A stretch of DNA of 20,906 nucleotides from Plantago elongata (GCA_036897095.1 JAYMSP010003142.1:1-20906), one strand, 5' to 3'. Positions 8,651-18,596 are shown, counted from the first letter of the stretch. Translations and numbers: made by a program. The notes: generated by a model from the sequence alone, not told the origin.

Positions 8651-10215
8651 GCTTATATACATCTACCAATTTTGTATACAAAGGGGTGTTTAACAAACTA
8701 TATGGTAATTTTAAATCTAACTTCTTATGAACCTTGAAGAATTTAATATATATTTTATAATAAATTATTACTAACATTATGTTAGCTCATTTTTAAAATT
8801 TATGTTACAAAAAATAATTGACTTTTAATTAATTTTTTTATATTTTTTCACTCTATTTAAATAATAAATATGTTGTATCGAGACGTTTTTATATATGTTT
8901 CTCTATTACCCGTCGAATTTCGACGGACCATAAATTAATTGTCATACCACAATAGATATTATAGCAAAAAAATTATTATGTGAGAGAGATAGTTCAATTA
9001 TTAAGTTTATCTTATGTCCTCTTAAAATACTCACTCGTTACCTAAACTCTTAATCAACTAAAAAATTTATATGCAAGTATGAGCAACATGGAGTTAGGTT
9101 ATTTCACTAGCTCATCTCAAGCAAGTGGGTGAATCGAATGACTTGCATTGATTAACAAGTTTAACATAGCATTGGCGTATGATTGGATAATTATTTCGTG
9201 AATGATTCTAAGTGGAGTACTTCGGAAATAATAGGGGACGGAACACCTGATTTCGTTGAATTATATCGTTTCTAAACTTACGCGCATTTAAAAACCTCTC
9301 ATGGTAATACTAATGTTCCCGTTCCCGTTTTTATAGGATAAGATGACCTTTTTACTTTTACATGATACACTTTGACGAGAAACGTTTTTGGTCTCTGATG
9401 AAAGATGTCCACATTATCTCGAAGATTCTAGTTAAATTCATTCAACTTGTGTTTCAAAGTGTACTGAAGTTGCTCAGTCTATTCCAATTATATTTCCAAG
9501 GAAAATAAGCCGCATGTTTTGGCATATCCAACGGTGTATACAAATCAAATCATCAGTGACTAGAAAAACAAGGCACTGAACAAGGATTAGTTGGTACTTT
9601 CATATCAAGCAAGTAGCAAGTGGGCGGCATATGTCACATTCAGATTATTAAAACTTTGTAGCAATATGTGGCTCCATCATCTTTTAATTAAGAAACCGCC
9701 ATAAATATTTATTGGGAAATACAACGAACTTGATATGGCAGACTGTTTGTGCTAAAGTGTAGTGTTAAACTGTTAATTAACTGGTTGATTTGCAATAGCA
9801 GCCGGATTAGAAAGGTGATTATGTCATTAAGTTGATGTTTCTGACTTCTTGTAGTCTGTTATGGCCTGTGGATTAGTATTAATAGTTGGCTTAAGGTTCT
9901 CTTACTGCCAACTGGCACGTGTGTGTATGTGACCTATTCGAGAAATAATTAATTTAAAAAGTACTAGAACATAAAAGAAATAGTTAAATTATTGTTGAAT
10001 GCAAAGTGTGCATGGTTCATGAATCCAAGCCAATTAAGCAACCAAGAGAGGCTGCCGATTATGCACGTTTATGAATTGTACTGGGGTGACTACTGAACTT
10101 GGACTGGACTATTTCTTACTTTGTGGCCAACTTCAACTAATCCTCCTCTTGCTTCTGTTTCAAAAATTACCAATCACTAGTTTACTACTATTAGAATAAA
10201 GGTAATATACGCTCA
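8651..10215. other. Intergenic, no gene seen
   Basis: AT-rich, with only short open frames that lack coding character. An isolated CACGTG G-box-like hexamer occurs near 9917, not attached to any gene. Confidence 0.6.
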
Positions 10216-10221
10216 TCAATG

Positions 10222-10500
10222 ATGTTAGTTACTGCAAAACGATACGAGGTAAGGTTTGACAATTCTACTCTAATTAATAGGTCGGGGTTCGAGTCAATTT
10301 TAACATTTAAATATAGACATTTGACAATCATGATAAATATATGTGTATATAAATGTGGAATCTTTAAACTTGAAGAAGAGTTCATTTCTCAATATACATA
10401 ATTAGGCTAGTAGAATTACAGACAACGAAGTACAACTCAGTTGGTAAGATACTTTATTTCTCATCAATTTGAAGTTCGAGTCACCCTTTAACATTAGAAT
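10222..10500 (+). repeat. SINE-like remnants, two B-box motifs in tandem
   Basis: The second unit is clearer. CAACTCAGTTGG at 10433-10444 resembles a Pol III A box, and AGTTCGAGTCA at 10473-10483 a B box, at tRNA-like spacing. The first unit has a good B box, GGTTCGAGTCA, at 10286-10296, but no convincing A box. Both are followed by TTTAACATT-like sequence, suggesting related insertions. No poly(A)/poly(T) tail or target duplications were defined. Confidence 0.4.
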
Positions 10501-10504
10501 TAAG

Positions 10505-11890
10505 TAGTTGAAGTTAGCAAGCTACCCAAGCACACATTATTTGTGATGAGGGAAACGTGGTTTGGTTTATACTTTATACAGTCACGTTTAGGTGAATCTA
10601 TTGAATTCCACACATTGTTGGCAACAATAAAAGTGTAGTGTACTTGATGTGCATGAATAAACACAATTAAACAAATAACAGAAACTAAGCCACATGGCTA
10701 ATTATCATTACTTCTAGAAATCGTTAACCTTATTGAGTGTATAGAATCCAGTCATGTGGAGATGTGGCAAGAATATACTGGCACAGCTAGCTAACCAAGT
10801 TTCGATATTTCTATTCTCTTCAATCGTGCAAGTTATCTCGTTAAACTACGAGTGGCGTTACGTTAATTAAGAGAGATTATTTTATGCATAGATATTTAAA
10901 TGGCTGTTTGGCGGTCTATGTCTATATATCCATTTTAATCAAGAGAAACGTGTACCCTTCTAGTTTAATTTTACAGTAAACTATTTTAATAAGTATAATT
11001 CAATTAAAACAACTTGAAAAGTTTGTAATAATTGAACATATATTAATTATACTATCATAGTACAAATTTTAACTGTACAATTAAAATTTAAAAATAATTA
11101 AAGTATCATCTCAAGCACGCATTATTTATTGATGCACAATTAATATAAGAAAACTTGTTTTCAATTCAACACATACTAGTATTAGAAGGAAATTAAATGA
11201 ATATATATTCAACTGTATGAATTCAATATCTGGTTTTACATGTATGCATGGGCTAGCGGCTAGCTGTATCACGTACGTATGTAGATGTTTTTCATTTTGC
11301 ATCCTACTAGTTAGTAGACAAAGCTATTTACGCAAGAAAAATAATTATTAAAATATCGATTATCACACGTCTAAAATTAAAGGAAGTCTAGTCAATAAGA
11401 TTAGGCAAAATATGTACTGGTAACTTCATGAAAGTACCAATATCAAGTTTGACCGTGAGAACACAATTAAGAGTAGCTAGGTGTAATTTAAATGTTTGAA
11501 GAGTGTTACTGCTACAAATTTAATTTCTTTATTGGTGGATGGTTAACAGATAAGTGTGTAGTGCTAATTGCTATACCGTGACGCGCGCCGCGACTTCAAT
11601 TAATTTTACTAGTAAGAGATAGCAGTCGGCGTACGGAACGAGATAGTAGTCGTCGTCAAATATGCCCATAATGCTCTGTCCACCTATTCAGCCAAGGTTT
11701 GATTAGTTGCAGTAACTCCTCTATTTAATCTCTAACGTAATTTATTTATTAAAAAATTAGAAAATAAAACTATCTAGCTAGCAATACACTGATTACTGAT
11801 ATCTTGATATCCCAAAATTAACATGATTTAACTTCAAGTAATACGTTTGATCTTGCTATCTCACACTGTAATGATCTTATCGGTTTACTT
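10505..11890. other. Intergenic, no gene seen
   Basis: AT-rich sequence with no recognisable ORF, RNA gene or repeat of note on either strand. A short GC-rich island (GACGCGCGCCGCGAC, near 11580) stands out but explains nothing on its own. Confidence 0.6.
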
Positions 11891-11895
11891 AAATA

Positions 11896-11991
11896 GGAGT
11901 ATTCACTTGTTCCCCTAATAACATATCATACTTGGATCCGGAGTATTCACTTGTTCCTCAAATAATATCATACTTGGATCCGGAGTATTCA
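11896..11991 (+). repeat. Short tandem repeat, about 2.2 copies of a 42-44-bp unit
   Basis: The unit beginning GGAGTATTCACTTGTTCC and ending CTTGGATCC occurs at 11896-11939 and 11940-11981, followed by a partial third start at 11982-11991. The copies differ by a 2-base deletion and about two substitutions, so the duplication is fairly recent. Confidence 0.9.
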
Positions 11992-12084
11992 TGATAGATC
12001 AAATGTAATATGTGGGAGGGAGATCTGCATTCAAAAGCAAACTAATTAAATGTTAGATCAAATAGTTATGGATGCATCACGCAC

Positions 12085-12460
12085 GTATAGACCCGGTAGC
12101 CTTGACCCGAACTTGAAATTCGATTCGAAATGATTCGACCAGAACCCGAAATTATCTCGTTCGACATACTCGAAAATGACCTGATCCGATCCGAATTCGA
12201 AAATAACTTGAAACACGAATTGACCCGGTGTATCCGAAATGATCCAAATTAAAATTGACCTGAAACCACCCAATCTGAAATGACCCGAGTTTAGAATTGA
12301 CCCGATCCGAATTTATCCGAATCCAAATTGACCCAAATCATCTGGTTTGAAATGACTCGAATTAGAATTGACCCAGAACCATTCGATCCGAAATGATTCG
12401 AATTAAAATTGACCCGAATCATCTGACGCATACTCAAATGATCCGAAATGACTGAATTAG
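12085..12460 (+). repeat. Degenerate GACCCGAA/CCGAAATGA repeat block, left
   Basis: Irregular tandem repeats built from ATTGACCCGAA, CCGAAATGA and CGAATT. The anchor ATTGACC recurs at 12219, 12254, 12297, 12327, 12367 and 12408, that is every 30-43 bases. Open frames on the minus strand here are by-products of the repeat. Similar motifs form a second block at 13325-13640. Confidence 0.75.
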
Positions 12461-13324
12461 ATTTTACGCAAAAAAAAGTATCACAATGCATTCCATTACT
12501 AGAGGGCACCGTTTAAAACATGAACCTCTTATAACTTGTTGATGTAAAGGGAATAAACTAAAGATATTGAATATAATCTATATTTTATATTGTACTATAG
12601 GAAAGTTGGTTATACATGAAGTATATCTTTTATTAAATTTCATATAATTTTATTTAAAAAAGGTAAAAAGGAATATTTTGAACATAATTCACCTTAAGAA
12701 GATTTCATAGACATTAATCTTGAATGTTACTATTATAAAACTAGAATGATCGCAATGCTACGAATTATATGTTTTTTCCCTTCATTTTCACTAAAATTTT
12801 CAATCTTCTAAAAAGGATAACTTTTAAAGTCCAACAAACTTGTAGCTTTTAGTACTCTACTTGAAAAAATTAAAAGCAAACGTAGGTGTGATTGAATTGC
12901 ATATAGGTTCATCAAGCAGTTAATTAAGTCAGATTAATATATGTTCTCCATTTACAAATATAATTATTTATCTTCTATCAATTGTTTGAATATGACTTCA
13001 AACTCCTCACAAACCATTGAATAATTCACTTATAGAAACATTATATTCATTAACATGTCTTAAACAAAAATACAATATAAGAAGAAACACGATTATTAAA
13101 ATGAAAAGAACTACAAAGATGATATTCTGGTACATTTCCCTGAAGCATATTGCATAGTAAGTAGCAAATTCATTACATCCTCATGTTCTTTGTCAATTAA
13201 AATCCAAAGTAACAAAACTCTAATTAGAGAAGTCTTTCACAAGTTAGAAGTTAGAACAAAGAGACTTTCAATAGTAACAAAATATCATTGTATAGTATAT
13301 TAAAAATGTGCACTGTATAAAACC
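12461..13324. other. AT-rich spacer between two CCGAA-repeat blocks, no gene seen
   Basis: No ORF of note on either strand. If the flanking repeat blocks are subterminal regions of one element, this would be its interior. Confidence 0.5.
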
Positions 13325-13640
13325 ACCTCAATATTCGATCCGAAACAATCCGAACTATTTTAGTTAAAAAAACGACCCAAATTTGAAAATATCTGACCCG
13401 AAACAATCCGAACCTTTTTAATCCGAACAACATCTGAATCCGAAGGGACCCGACCCGAAATGATATGATACAAAGCGACTCGAAATATTAATAATCCGAA
13501 ACGATTCAAACCCGATCATCATCCGAACTCGAACATTATTTGAGCCCGATCAAAAAATGACCCGAAATAAAAAGCGGACGAGAATAACCCAACCTAAATT
13601 GATCCGATCCGAATCCAATTCGAATTACTCGATTGCCAGG
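13325..13640 (+). repeat. Degenerate GACCCGAA/CCGAAACGA repeat block, right
   Basis: Same motif vocabulary as the block at 12085-12460 and in the same orientation: CCGAAACAATCCGAA, GACCCGAAATGA, CCGATCCGAATCC. Copies are strongly diverged. The right edge (GATTGCCAGG then GTACGTACG) loosely mirrors the left edge of the first block (CGCACGTA then CCCGGTAGCC). Confidence 0.7.
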
Positions 13641-13664
13641 TAAATGTACGTACGTAAATAATTA

Positions 13665-14420
13665 CTTACAAAGTATGGACAAAATTGTGGTTTAGCAACC
13701 TCATATTGATGTTGTACGTATCTCCCATGATAATCAAATTTACATGTTCCGTTGTCTCGAGTATATTTGGTGTTTGGGATGATATGTCCTAACATGGGGA
13801 TCGTTGTTCATAGAAATTAGGTTATCCATGGCGTGCATGCATATTCAACATTGGCTTTGTTGGAGTTTATTGGACTATTCATAACACAACGAAAATGGGT
13901 ATTTTAAAGGTGGCGCGAGCATTAACATGATGCTAATCACTACTTCACGATCGACTGCAAGGGCAGGGACTAAGTTCATATTCACAATGGATTATTCACT
14001 TAATCGTGAATAGTGTCGATCATTAACGATGACCACTCTAATTATCACTGCAATCGAAAATCTTATCCTATAAATCATCCGGACAACCATAAATAGTATT
14101 TTTTTAATTTTTTAATTTTTAAATATTTTTTTAACAAGTTTAACATATTCTAAGAGTGTTTAGAAGTTTTAATTAACCAAATCGCACCATTAAAACTCTT
14201 TTTTTAATTATTTGATTGAGGATATATCAGAATAAAAAATCAAGAGAAAAAAATCTATGAATTATGACATTGGTACATTCTTGTATGATCTTTATATTGA
14301 TAGGTACCATCACACTCATTGGATGCCTGACATTGCAACATAGAACCCCATTCCAAGAATTGAATTCCAATGTGAATCTCAATTTCATCCGTATTTGGAG
14401 GTTTTCCAACTTGAATTTGG
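13665..14420. other. Intergenic, AT-rich, no gene seen
   Basis: No convincing coding region. It contains a small hairpin (TTATTCAC with GTGAATA, about 13990-14012). A semi-palindromic TTCCAAGAATTGAATTCCAA stretch near 14351-14370 resembles the ends of some plant Harbinger-like MITEs, but no partner arm was found. Confidence 0.5.
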
Positions 14421-14430
14421 ACTTGTTTCA

Positions 14431-14440
14431 CTTAAATACC
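14431..14440 (+). promoter_or_regulatory. TATA-like box before the 14515 reading frame
   Basis: CTTAAATACC lies 75-84 bases before the ATG at 14515. It is followed by an A/C/T-rich, G-poor leader (AAATCTCAAATCTTAAAC and similar), as in plant 5' untranslated regions. Support is by position and composition only. Confidence 0.4.
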
Positions 14441-14514
14441 CCTCAGTATTACTCTTATCTACCTAACACTCTTCAACTAAATCTCAAATCTTAAACAAAC
14501 ACTCTTTCTTCAAG

Positions 14515-14830
14515 ATGTCCTCTAGTTCGTCGTGGAAGCCGGTGATTCCAGCTGCACAAATTTGGACGCCGGCACAAGAGAAAGCTGCTCGAAACTACCA
14601 AGAATTCTTGTTGTACGATGTGAAGATGAAGAAGCACCATGTCTACTTCATGGTTCACAGTTTGATGAGGCAAAAGGAGCTTGGCACTTGGTGTTATCCT
14701 CACAAGCAGGATGACGCCCACCAGAGGGTTTTGTCTCAACTTTAGTGGAATAATGCCTACTACTCTTTGGCAGAAATGAAGGCTGATATTGAGAAGCTAT
14801 ACTTAAGGTTATTTACCTTTCATAGAATCC
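14515..14830 (+). pseudogene. Unrecognised gene fragment, broken by in-frame TAG and a small insertion
   Basis: The ATG at 14515 opens a 76-codon frame ending at TAG (14743-14745). It begins MSSSSSWKPVIPAAQIWTP and is balanced in composition. After the TAG the same frame continues without a stop, in coding-like sequence (WNNAYYSLAEMKADIEKLYL, then RLFTFHRIL), until a GCGACGG-rich inverted repeat near 14849. A promoter-like leader precedes the ATG. The most economical reading is the N-terminal part of a larger protein, with a CAG-to-TAG nonsense change and later disruption. The spacing of Trp and basic/aromatic residues faintly recalls Myb/SANT-like domains of plant transposon-derived proteins, but I cannot assign it. 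A genuine 76-residue protein is the alternative. No function is proposed. Confidence 0.4.
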
Positions 14831-14831
14831 T

Positions 14832-14960
14832 CACTTTACTACAAAAATATGGAGTTCTAGCGACGCCGTTATCCGTCGCTAAACCGTCTAGCGACGAATA
14901 ACAACACCCGTTGTTAAAAACCTAACGACGGATAATTCTATCTGTCGCTAACTCCATGTC
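14832..14960. mobile_element. Small GCGACGG-rich inverted-repeat element (CACTA-like)
   Basis: ATGGAGTTCTAGCGAC at 14849-14864 is matched in inverse orientation by GTCGCTAACTCCAT at 14944-14957, defining a unit of about 110 bp. Inside, GCGACG and CGTCGC motifs recur (14860, 14875, 14890, 14927). The flank ACTTTACTACAAAAATATGG resembles the CACTACAA... ends of plant CACTA elements, which often carry such subterminal repeats. No matching outer end (TTGTAGTG) was found, so it may be a fragment. Confidence 0.5.
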
Positions 14961-15560
14961 TTCACCAAAATCTTTTACGACTCCCTCATAGGGAAACCTA
15001 CAATGAATGTTTCCATTAGTCCAAACTCGCAAATCGTAATCGTGTTTCTAATAGTAATCGTAATGCATGAAACTAAATGAATATCTCTACCTTCCTTCGT
15101 CAACGTCCCTGATAAATGCTTGGCCACAACAAATCTGAGAACCTAGTTCTAACGCTAAATACACAACAAAAAGTTTAGCACTTACCTAAAAATTCTACGA
15201 ACACTTACCTAAGTATGGGAAATGACAAAAAATCCAATCATTGATCGCAATCAACCAAGGACTGACCAACAAAAAAAATTAGTAAGGCAAACAGGAAGGC
15301 ATGAACCAAGAGTTAAAATGTTTTAGAAATACCCAACATAAGCGATACTTGTAAGGAAGCTCACAATCAGCATGATTGATTTATTTCGTTACTCTTTTTT
15401 CCATCAAGTATGTCAGCGAAATTCACAAAGGCAGTGCACTACCACAAATGTAGAGCATGGAAGAAGTTATTTGTTAGAAGAAGGGCAACATTTGAATTGC
15501 TCCATCATGAGCGACTCTGAATACGCTCATTGTTCGTTTGTTGTTTTACATACACTGAAA
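14961..15560. other. No gene seen; right part may be a 3' untranslated region on the minus strand
   Basis: No coding character on either strand. If the minus-strand locus at 15582-17770 is real, the bases from about 15570 down to 15350 would be its 3' untranslated region. Confidence 0.35.
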
Positions 15561-15581
15561 TAGAACTTTTTGCACACCTGA

Positions 15582-15670
15582 TTAAGATAGTATAGGCTGC
15601 TCACTTTGCTGTCCAAATTTCTCGGTGTGAGGATGTGCTGGAATTTGAGCTTTGCCTGGCACATAAGCAC
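15582..15670 (-). other. Possible terminal coding exon of an unresolved minus-strand gene
   Basis: On the minus strand, TTGTTTCAG ending at 15671 is a good splice acceptor after an AT-rich stretch. The exon would start at 15670. In one phase it reads AYVPGKAQIPAHPHTEKFGQ and ends at TAA (15582-15584). Gly/Pro/His-rich sequence of this kind looks coding, but I do not recognise the protein and the other two phases cannot be ruled out from sequence alone. No upstream coding exon could be joined to it with confidence. Confidence 0.3.
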
Positions 15671-15834
15671 CTGAAACAAAATTTATAATTACAACACTTG
15701 GCTATCCGATTATCACCATGAAACTTAAACAAAACTAAACAAATAGATACAACTGAAGGTGGAAAACTTATGATTAAAAGCAAGTGTAGGGATATAATTG
15801 AAATAAGTTCTTAATCCTACTAATACAGTCAATT

Positions 15835-16006
15835 AATCATATCATGATAAGTCTCAGAATCTCGTCCAGCAAACTGGAGAACCGATGGTTAAGCTTAAAA
15901 AAAATCATAATTACGAAAGAGGTCATTATTCATGATGAAACAATGATATGATGGGGAAATCATATCATGTTCAATCCTTGATCCAACAAAGTAGCAAACT
16001 GGAGAA
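15835..16006 (+). repeat. Diverged direct duplication, about 123-bp period
   Basis: AATCATATCATG at 15835-15846 recurs at 15958-15969. AGCAAACTGGAGAA at about 15868 recurs at 15993. The equal order and near-equal spacing (123 and 125 bases) indicate an old tandem duplication with intervening divergence. Confidence 0.6.
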
Positions 16007-16454
16007 TATGCCTACACGAAAAAAGCAAACAAAGTGTAAATAATTGTAGCAATAAGATAGCCCAACTGAGACATAGTGGAGCCAACATGTAAAGGTTAAA
16101 TTTGATGATCAGGCAGCAACCAAAAGTCCTAAAAAATTCTAGAACCTCTTTTCCCCAATCTTCTCGAAGATGTTTTCTAACATGGCATTTCTTTTTTATA
16201 TAACTCCTCCATGCAACACACTGGTGATGAAATCTTTTTTAATATCTAGCGATCTGAACTTGTAATAGGATATCCTCGATTGTGTTACAATAAAATATTG
16301 CAACAAAATAAAAGCCATGGCCACACAACATCAAACCAATGTAAAAAATATCGATGCACACCTTGTAGAAGCGTGTTTCCAACCAATGCATTATTTCCTT
16401 CTTGGAACACATGGTCCCTCTTGAAGTTGTGCACGCATATCCATCATATTCGAA

Positions 16455-16830
16455 TCAACAGAAGTGAAAATTTGGCAAAACAATTAAGTGCAAAAGTCAT
16501 CGTTGACAAGTTCATGTTGGCGGAAGAGAAATCCAATGAGATGGGCACATAAACGAACTTCAATGAACGAACTCTGTGTGAAGATGAATCTAAACCAGAC
16601 AAGCTTTCTGGATTCATCAAGACAACCTATAGGTACTGACCTAATTACTATTTTCAGTGAAGTAATATTGATTCACGTAAGCTTGATGTTAATAGTTCGA
16701 ACTAAATAAAAATTCATGATTTTTTTTGGATGTTCTTAATGAAGGAAAATTCGGCAAGACAAAGAAAGTACAAAATTCATTGGCTACAAGTTGATGCTGG
16801 TGGAGAAAAAATCCAACCAAAATGGAAAAA
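16455..16830 (+). repeat. Two diverged direct copies of an about 85-bp block
   Basis: The first copy at about 16459-16542 and the second at about 16741-16826 share, in the same order, GAAAATTYGGCAARAC, AAAARTCAT / AAAATTCAT, ACAAGTTSATGYTGG and a TCCAA...ATGG end. They are separated by about 280 bases. In plus-strand translation the ends are alike (KFMLAEEKSNEMG against KLMLVEKKSNQNG, the second in another frame). The shared similarity could thus come from a once-coding repeat, but no protein family was recognised. Confidence 0.55.
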
Positions 16831-17480
16831 TATTTATGTTGCCTAGAGGACTGAAGCTAGACATGTATGAGATTACTGATAGACTTTGTACATGTTCTTT
16901 AAAGAACAATATCATTAGCTTTTACGGGATGAAGGAAAGACGAATTCTTAGTCGTTATTAGACGGTTAGACCCGATGATACATTTGACAGACCTCAATTT
17001 TCCTTGGAAAACTTGAATAAGCTATGGAGAAAGAAGCAAAAAATTATCTTAAGCATTTCACCGAACATCATCTAGAAAGTAGTAAAATGGAGAGAAATAT
17101 TCTACGCGGACAGGATCCTATCAATTGAAAGTAAAATCTGCATCGATAATTGATGACCATACAAAGAAAGACATGTAAATGAAGCATAACAAGTGAAATC
17201 GAAAGGTCGTTGAAAGGTTCAGGAAGCCACAAAGTTGTAAATCTTTGGGTTTGTTAAGAAGAAAAGTAGACTGGGAGGACACTTCAACTTTCCCAATGGC
17301 AACAAACTCCCCAAATTCACACAACATATCAACATAAAAGCTAGGCATTTCATCAAACACTTTAGAGGCAGGACATTCCAGTTTAGAAAGTATGTAAAAT
17401 ATCTACATCATATTCAGAAATGCAACAACGTAGAGGGTATGATTTCAAGCGGACAATGAATTTACCTGAAAAAATTAGTG

Positions 17481-17770
17481 CGTCCACAGGAATCCAACTG
17501 ATAGTCGATGATGAAGAGTCGCCGTGAGTTTGGAGACTTTCACCACCTGAACAATTGTTATTTTTGAACACACAGTCTCACGAGTGGGTGAGTTGGGAGG
17601 TAAAGGAACATATCCTTGCAATCACGTCGTTTGGTGCGAAGCTGGAGGAGAGGCGACGTTTTGGTGGTGCCGATTGCTGAAAGGGAGCGAGCGGTCGGTA
17701 AAGAGAATACGAAAGAAAAGAAGAAGAACGAAACGCGAGATTTGAAAGTTGTTTTATGATTTGTAAAAGT
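17481..17770 (-). other. Leader-like 5' region of a minus-strand transcript
   Basis: The minus strand from about 17760 reads AAATCTCGCGTTTCGTTC, followed by CTTCTTCTTTTC. This is the pyrimidine-rich start typical of plant 5' leaders, and a CpG-richer, exon-like stretch follows down to TTTTTTCAGGTAAATTC at about 17465, which contains a consensus donor CAG|GTAAAT. The first ATG (about 17605) opens a frame of only about 17 codons. The locus would be divergent from the APT gene, with about 600 bp between the two starts. The product is unknown. Confidence 0.3.
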
Positions 17771-17779
17771 GTTAAACAA

Positions 17780-18370
17780 ACTGATGCTTATTATATTGTT
17801 TAATTTGTTGAGATGACTTTCTCATCAGACGAAGCTCGAGTTGGTCGTGGTATAGTTACATTTGACGATAACGGGATGTTGGCAAGATTCTGATGTATAA
17901 TTCGGTCTCGTAAACTTGTTCACGATGTGTCATATGTTCCAATGGGCTATCGATCAAGGTTCTCTTATTTTGTGGTTTCATATGTTCTTAGACGATTGCT
18001 AGTCTCTTTATATTCTACTGGTGTGTATGCTTTAAAATATGATGGAGACATATTTGGATTCTGAAGGAAAAAGAATAATCAAGTGGAAATATGAAGCGAG
18101 TTAATCTTGAATCTTGTGTGTCCAACAATATTTTGGAGTATTTAAAGGCATATATGATCCAAGTGTAAAGAGTGGCAAAAGTCTTGTGGCTCATGATATG
18201 ATAATCCATGAATCCACTTGTAAATATTCTTGTAAACACGCATTATCACGCCTCATGAATGACATAACAACTTCCCACATGGATCTAAAATCCCATTCCC
18301 ACCTTCAACACTAATTTCCTGACCATTTTACCCCTCACTTTATCACCTTAATTACCCATAAACACCTCCC
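17780..18370. other. Intergenic spacer, possible divergent promoter region
   Basis: No coding region was recognised on either strand. It separates the APT gene from the leader-like region at 17481-17770 and would hold the promoters of both if the latter is real. Confidence 0.45.
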
Positions 18371-18380
18371 TTTTATAAAA
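18371..18380 (+). promoter_or_regulatory. TATA box of the APT gene
   Basis: TTTTATAAAA, preceded by a C-rich stretch. A start site 25-35 bases downstream would fall at about 18398-18410, right at or just after the upstream ATG at 18399. The conserved ATG is at 18597. Confidence 0.5.
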
Positions 18381-18398
18381 TCACAAAATTCGCCACAG

Positions 18399-18596
18399 AT
18401 GACCTCCCTGGTAGTCGGTAGGGTCCAAACCGTCCAGCAAGGTCTCACACACAGTGGCATTTCCGTCCAATCAAATCTGTCACTTTTACCTACCACTATC
18501 GCCATCACTGCTAGAAGAAGAAGAAGAAGCACAAATCGGCTGATCTACCGCCACTCAACAGCCAGATCATCGTCGCAGCCAATCAGAGCAGCACAC
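18399..18596 (+). CDS. Possible transit-peptide extension of APT (alternative upstream start)
   Basis: In frame with the conserved APT start and without any stop: 66 codons from ATG 18399-18401 to the residue before MASDD. The extension has no Asp or Glu, ten Arg and ten Ser, with Thr, Ala and Gln. This fits a plastid (or mitochondrial) targeting peptide. Five consecutive Arg come from an AGA repeat at about 18513-18527. Arabidopsis APT1 is annotated with a comparable plastid-directed extension. The ATG context is weak (C at -3, A at +4), which would favour leaky scanning to the second start. Whether transcripts include this ATG is unclear because the TATA box is only about 20 bases upstream. 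It may simply be 5' untranslated sequence. Confidence 0.5.

Larger units (their letters stand above)
15671..17480 (-). other. Unresolved region, probably introns and exons of a minus-strand locus
   Basis: Between a candidate last exon and a leader-like 5' region. Stretches such as SKLECPASKVFDEMPSFYVD (about 17300-17380) and RDHVFQEGNNALVGNTLLQG (about 16360-16420, followed by a GTGTGC donor-like site) look partly coding on the minus strand, but I could not build a consistent gene model. Two kinds of diverged duplicated blocks also lie here and are listed separately. Confidence 0.25.

Noticed and set aside
12058-12509. Minus-strand open frames rich in Phe, Ser, Asp and Gly
   Set aside because: They arise from the degenerate CCGAA repeat, whose period keeps frames open; no protein family is recognised.
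12085-13640. CRISPR-like array
   Set aside because: Repeats are degenerate and irregularly spaced (30-43 bases), without conserved repeats and unique spacers, in a plant nuclear context.
17300-17360. KVFDEMP on the minus strand, a string typical of pentatricopeptide repeat proteins
   Set aside because: Only one such string occurs; the sequence around it does not form 35-residue repeats and no neighbouring PPR units exist.
18335-18532. Minus-strand 65-codon frame over the start of APT
   Set aside because: It is antisense to the promoter and exon 1, with a poly-Leu start from the AGA repeat; no independent evidence.
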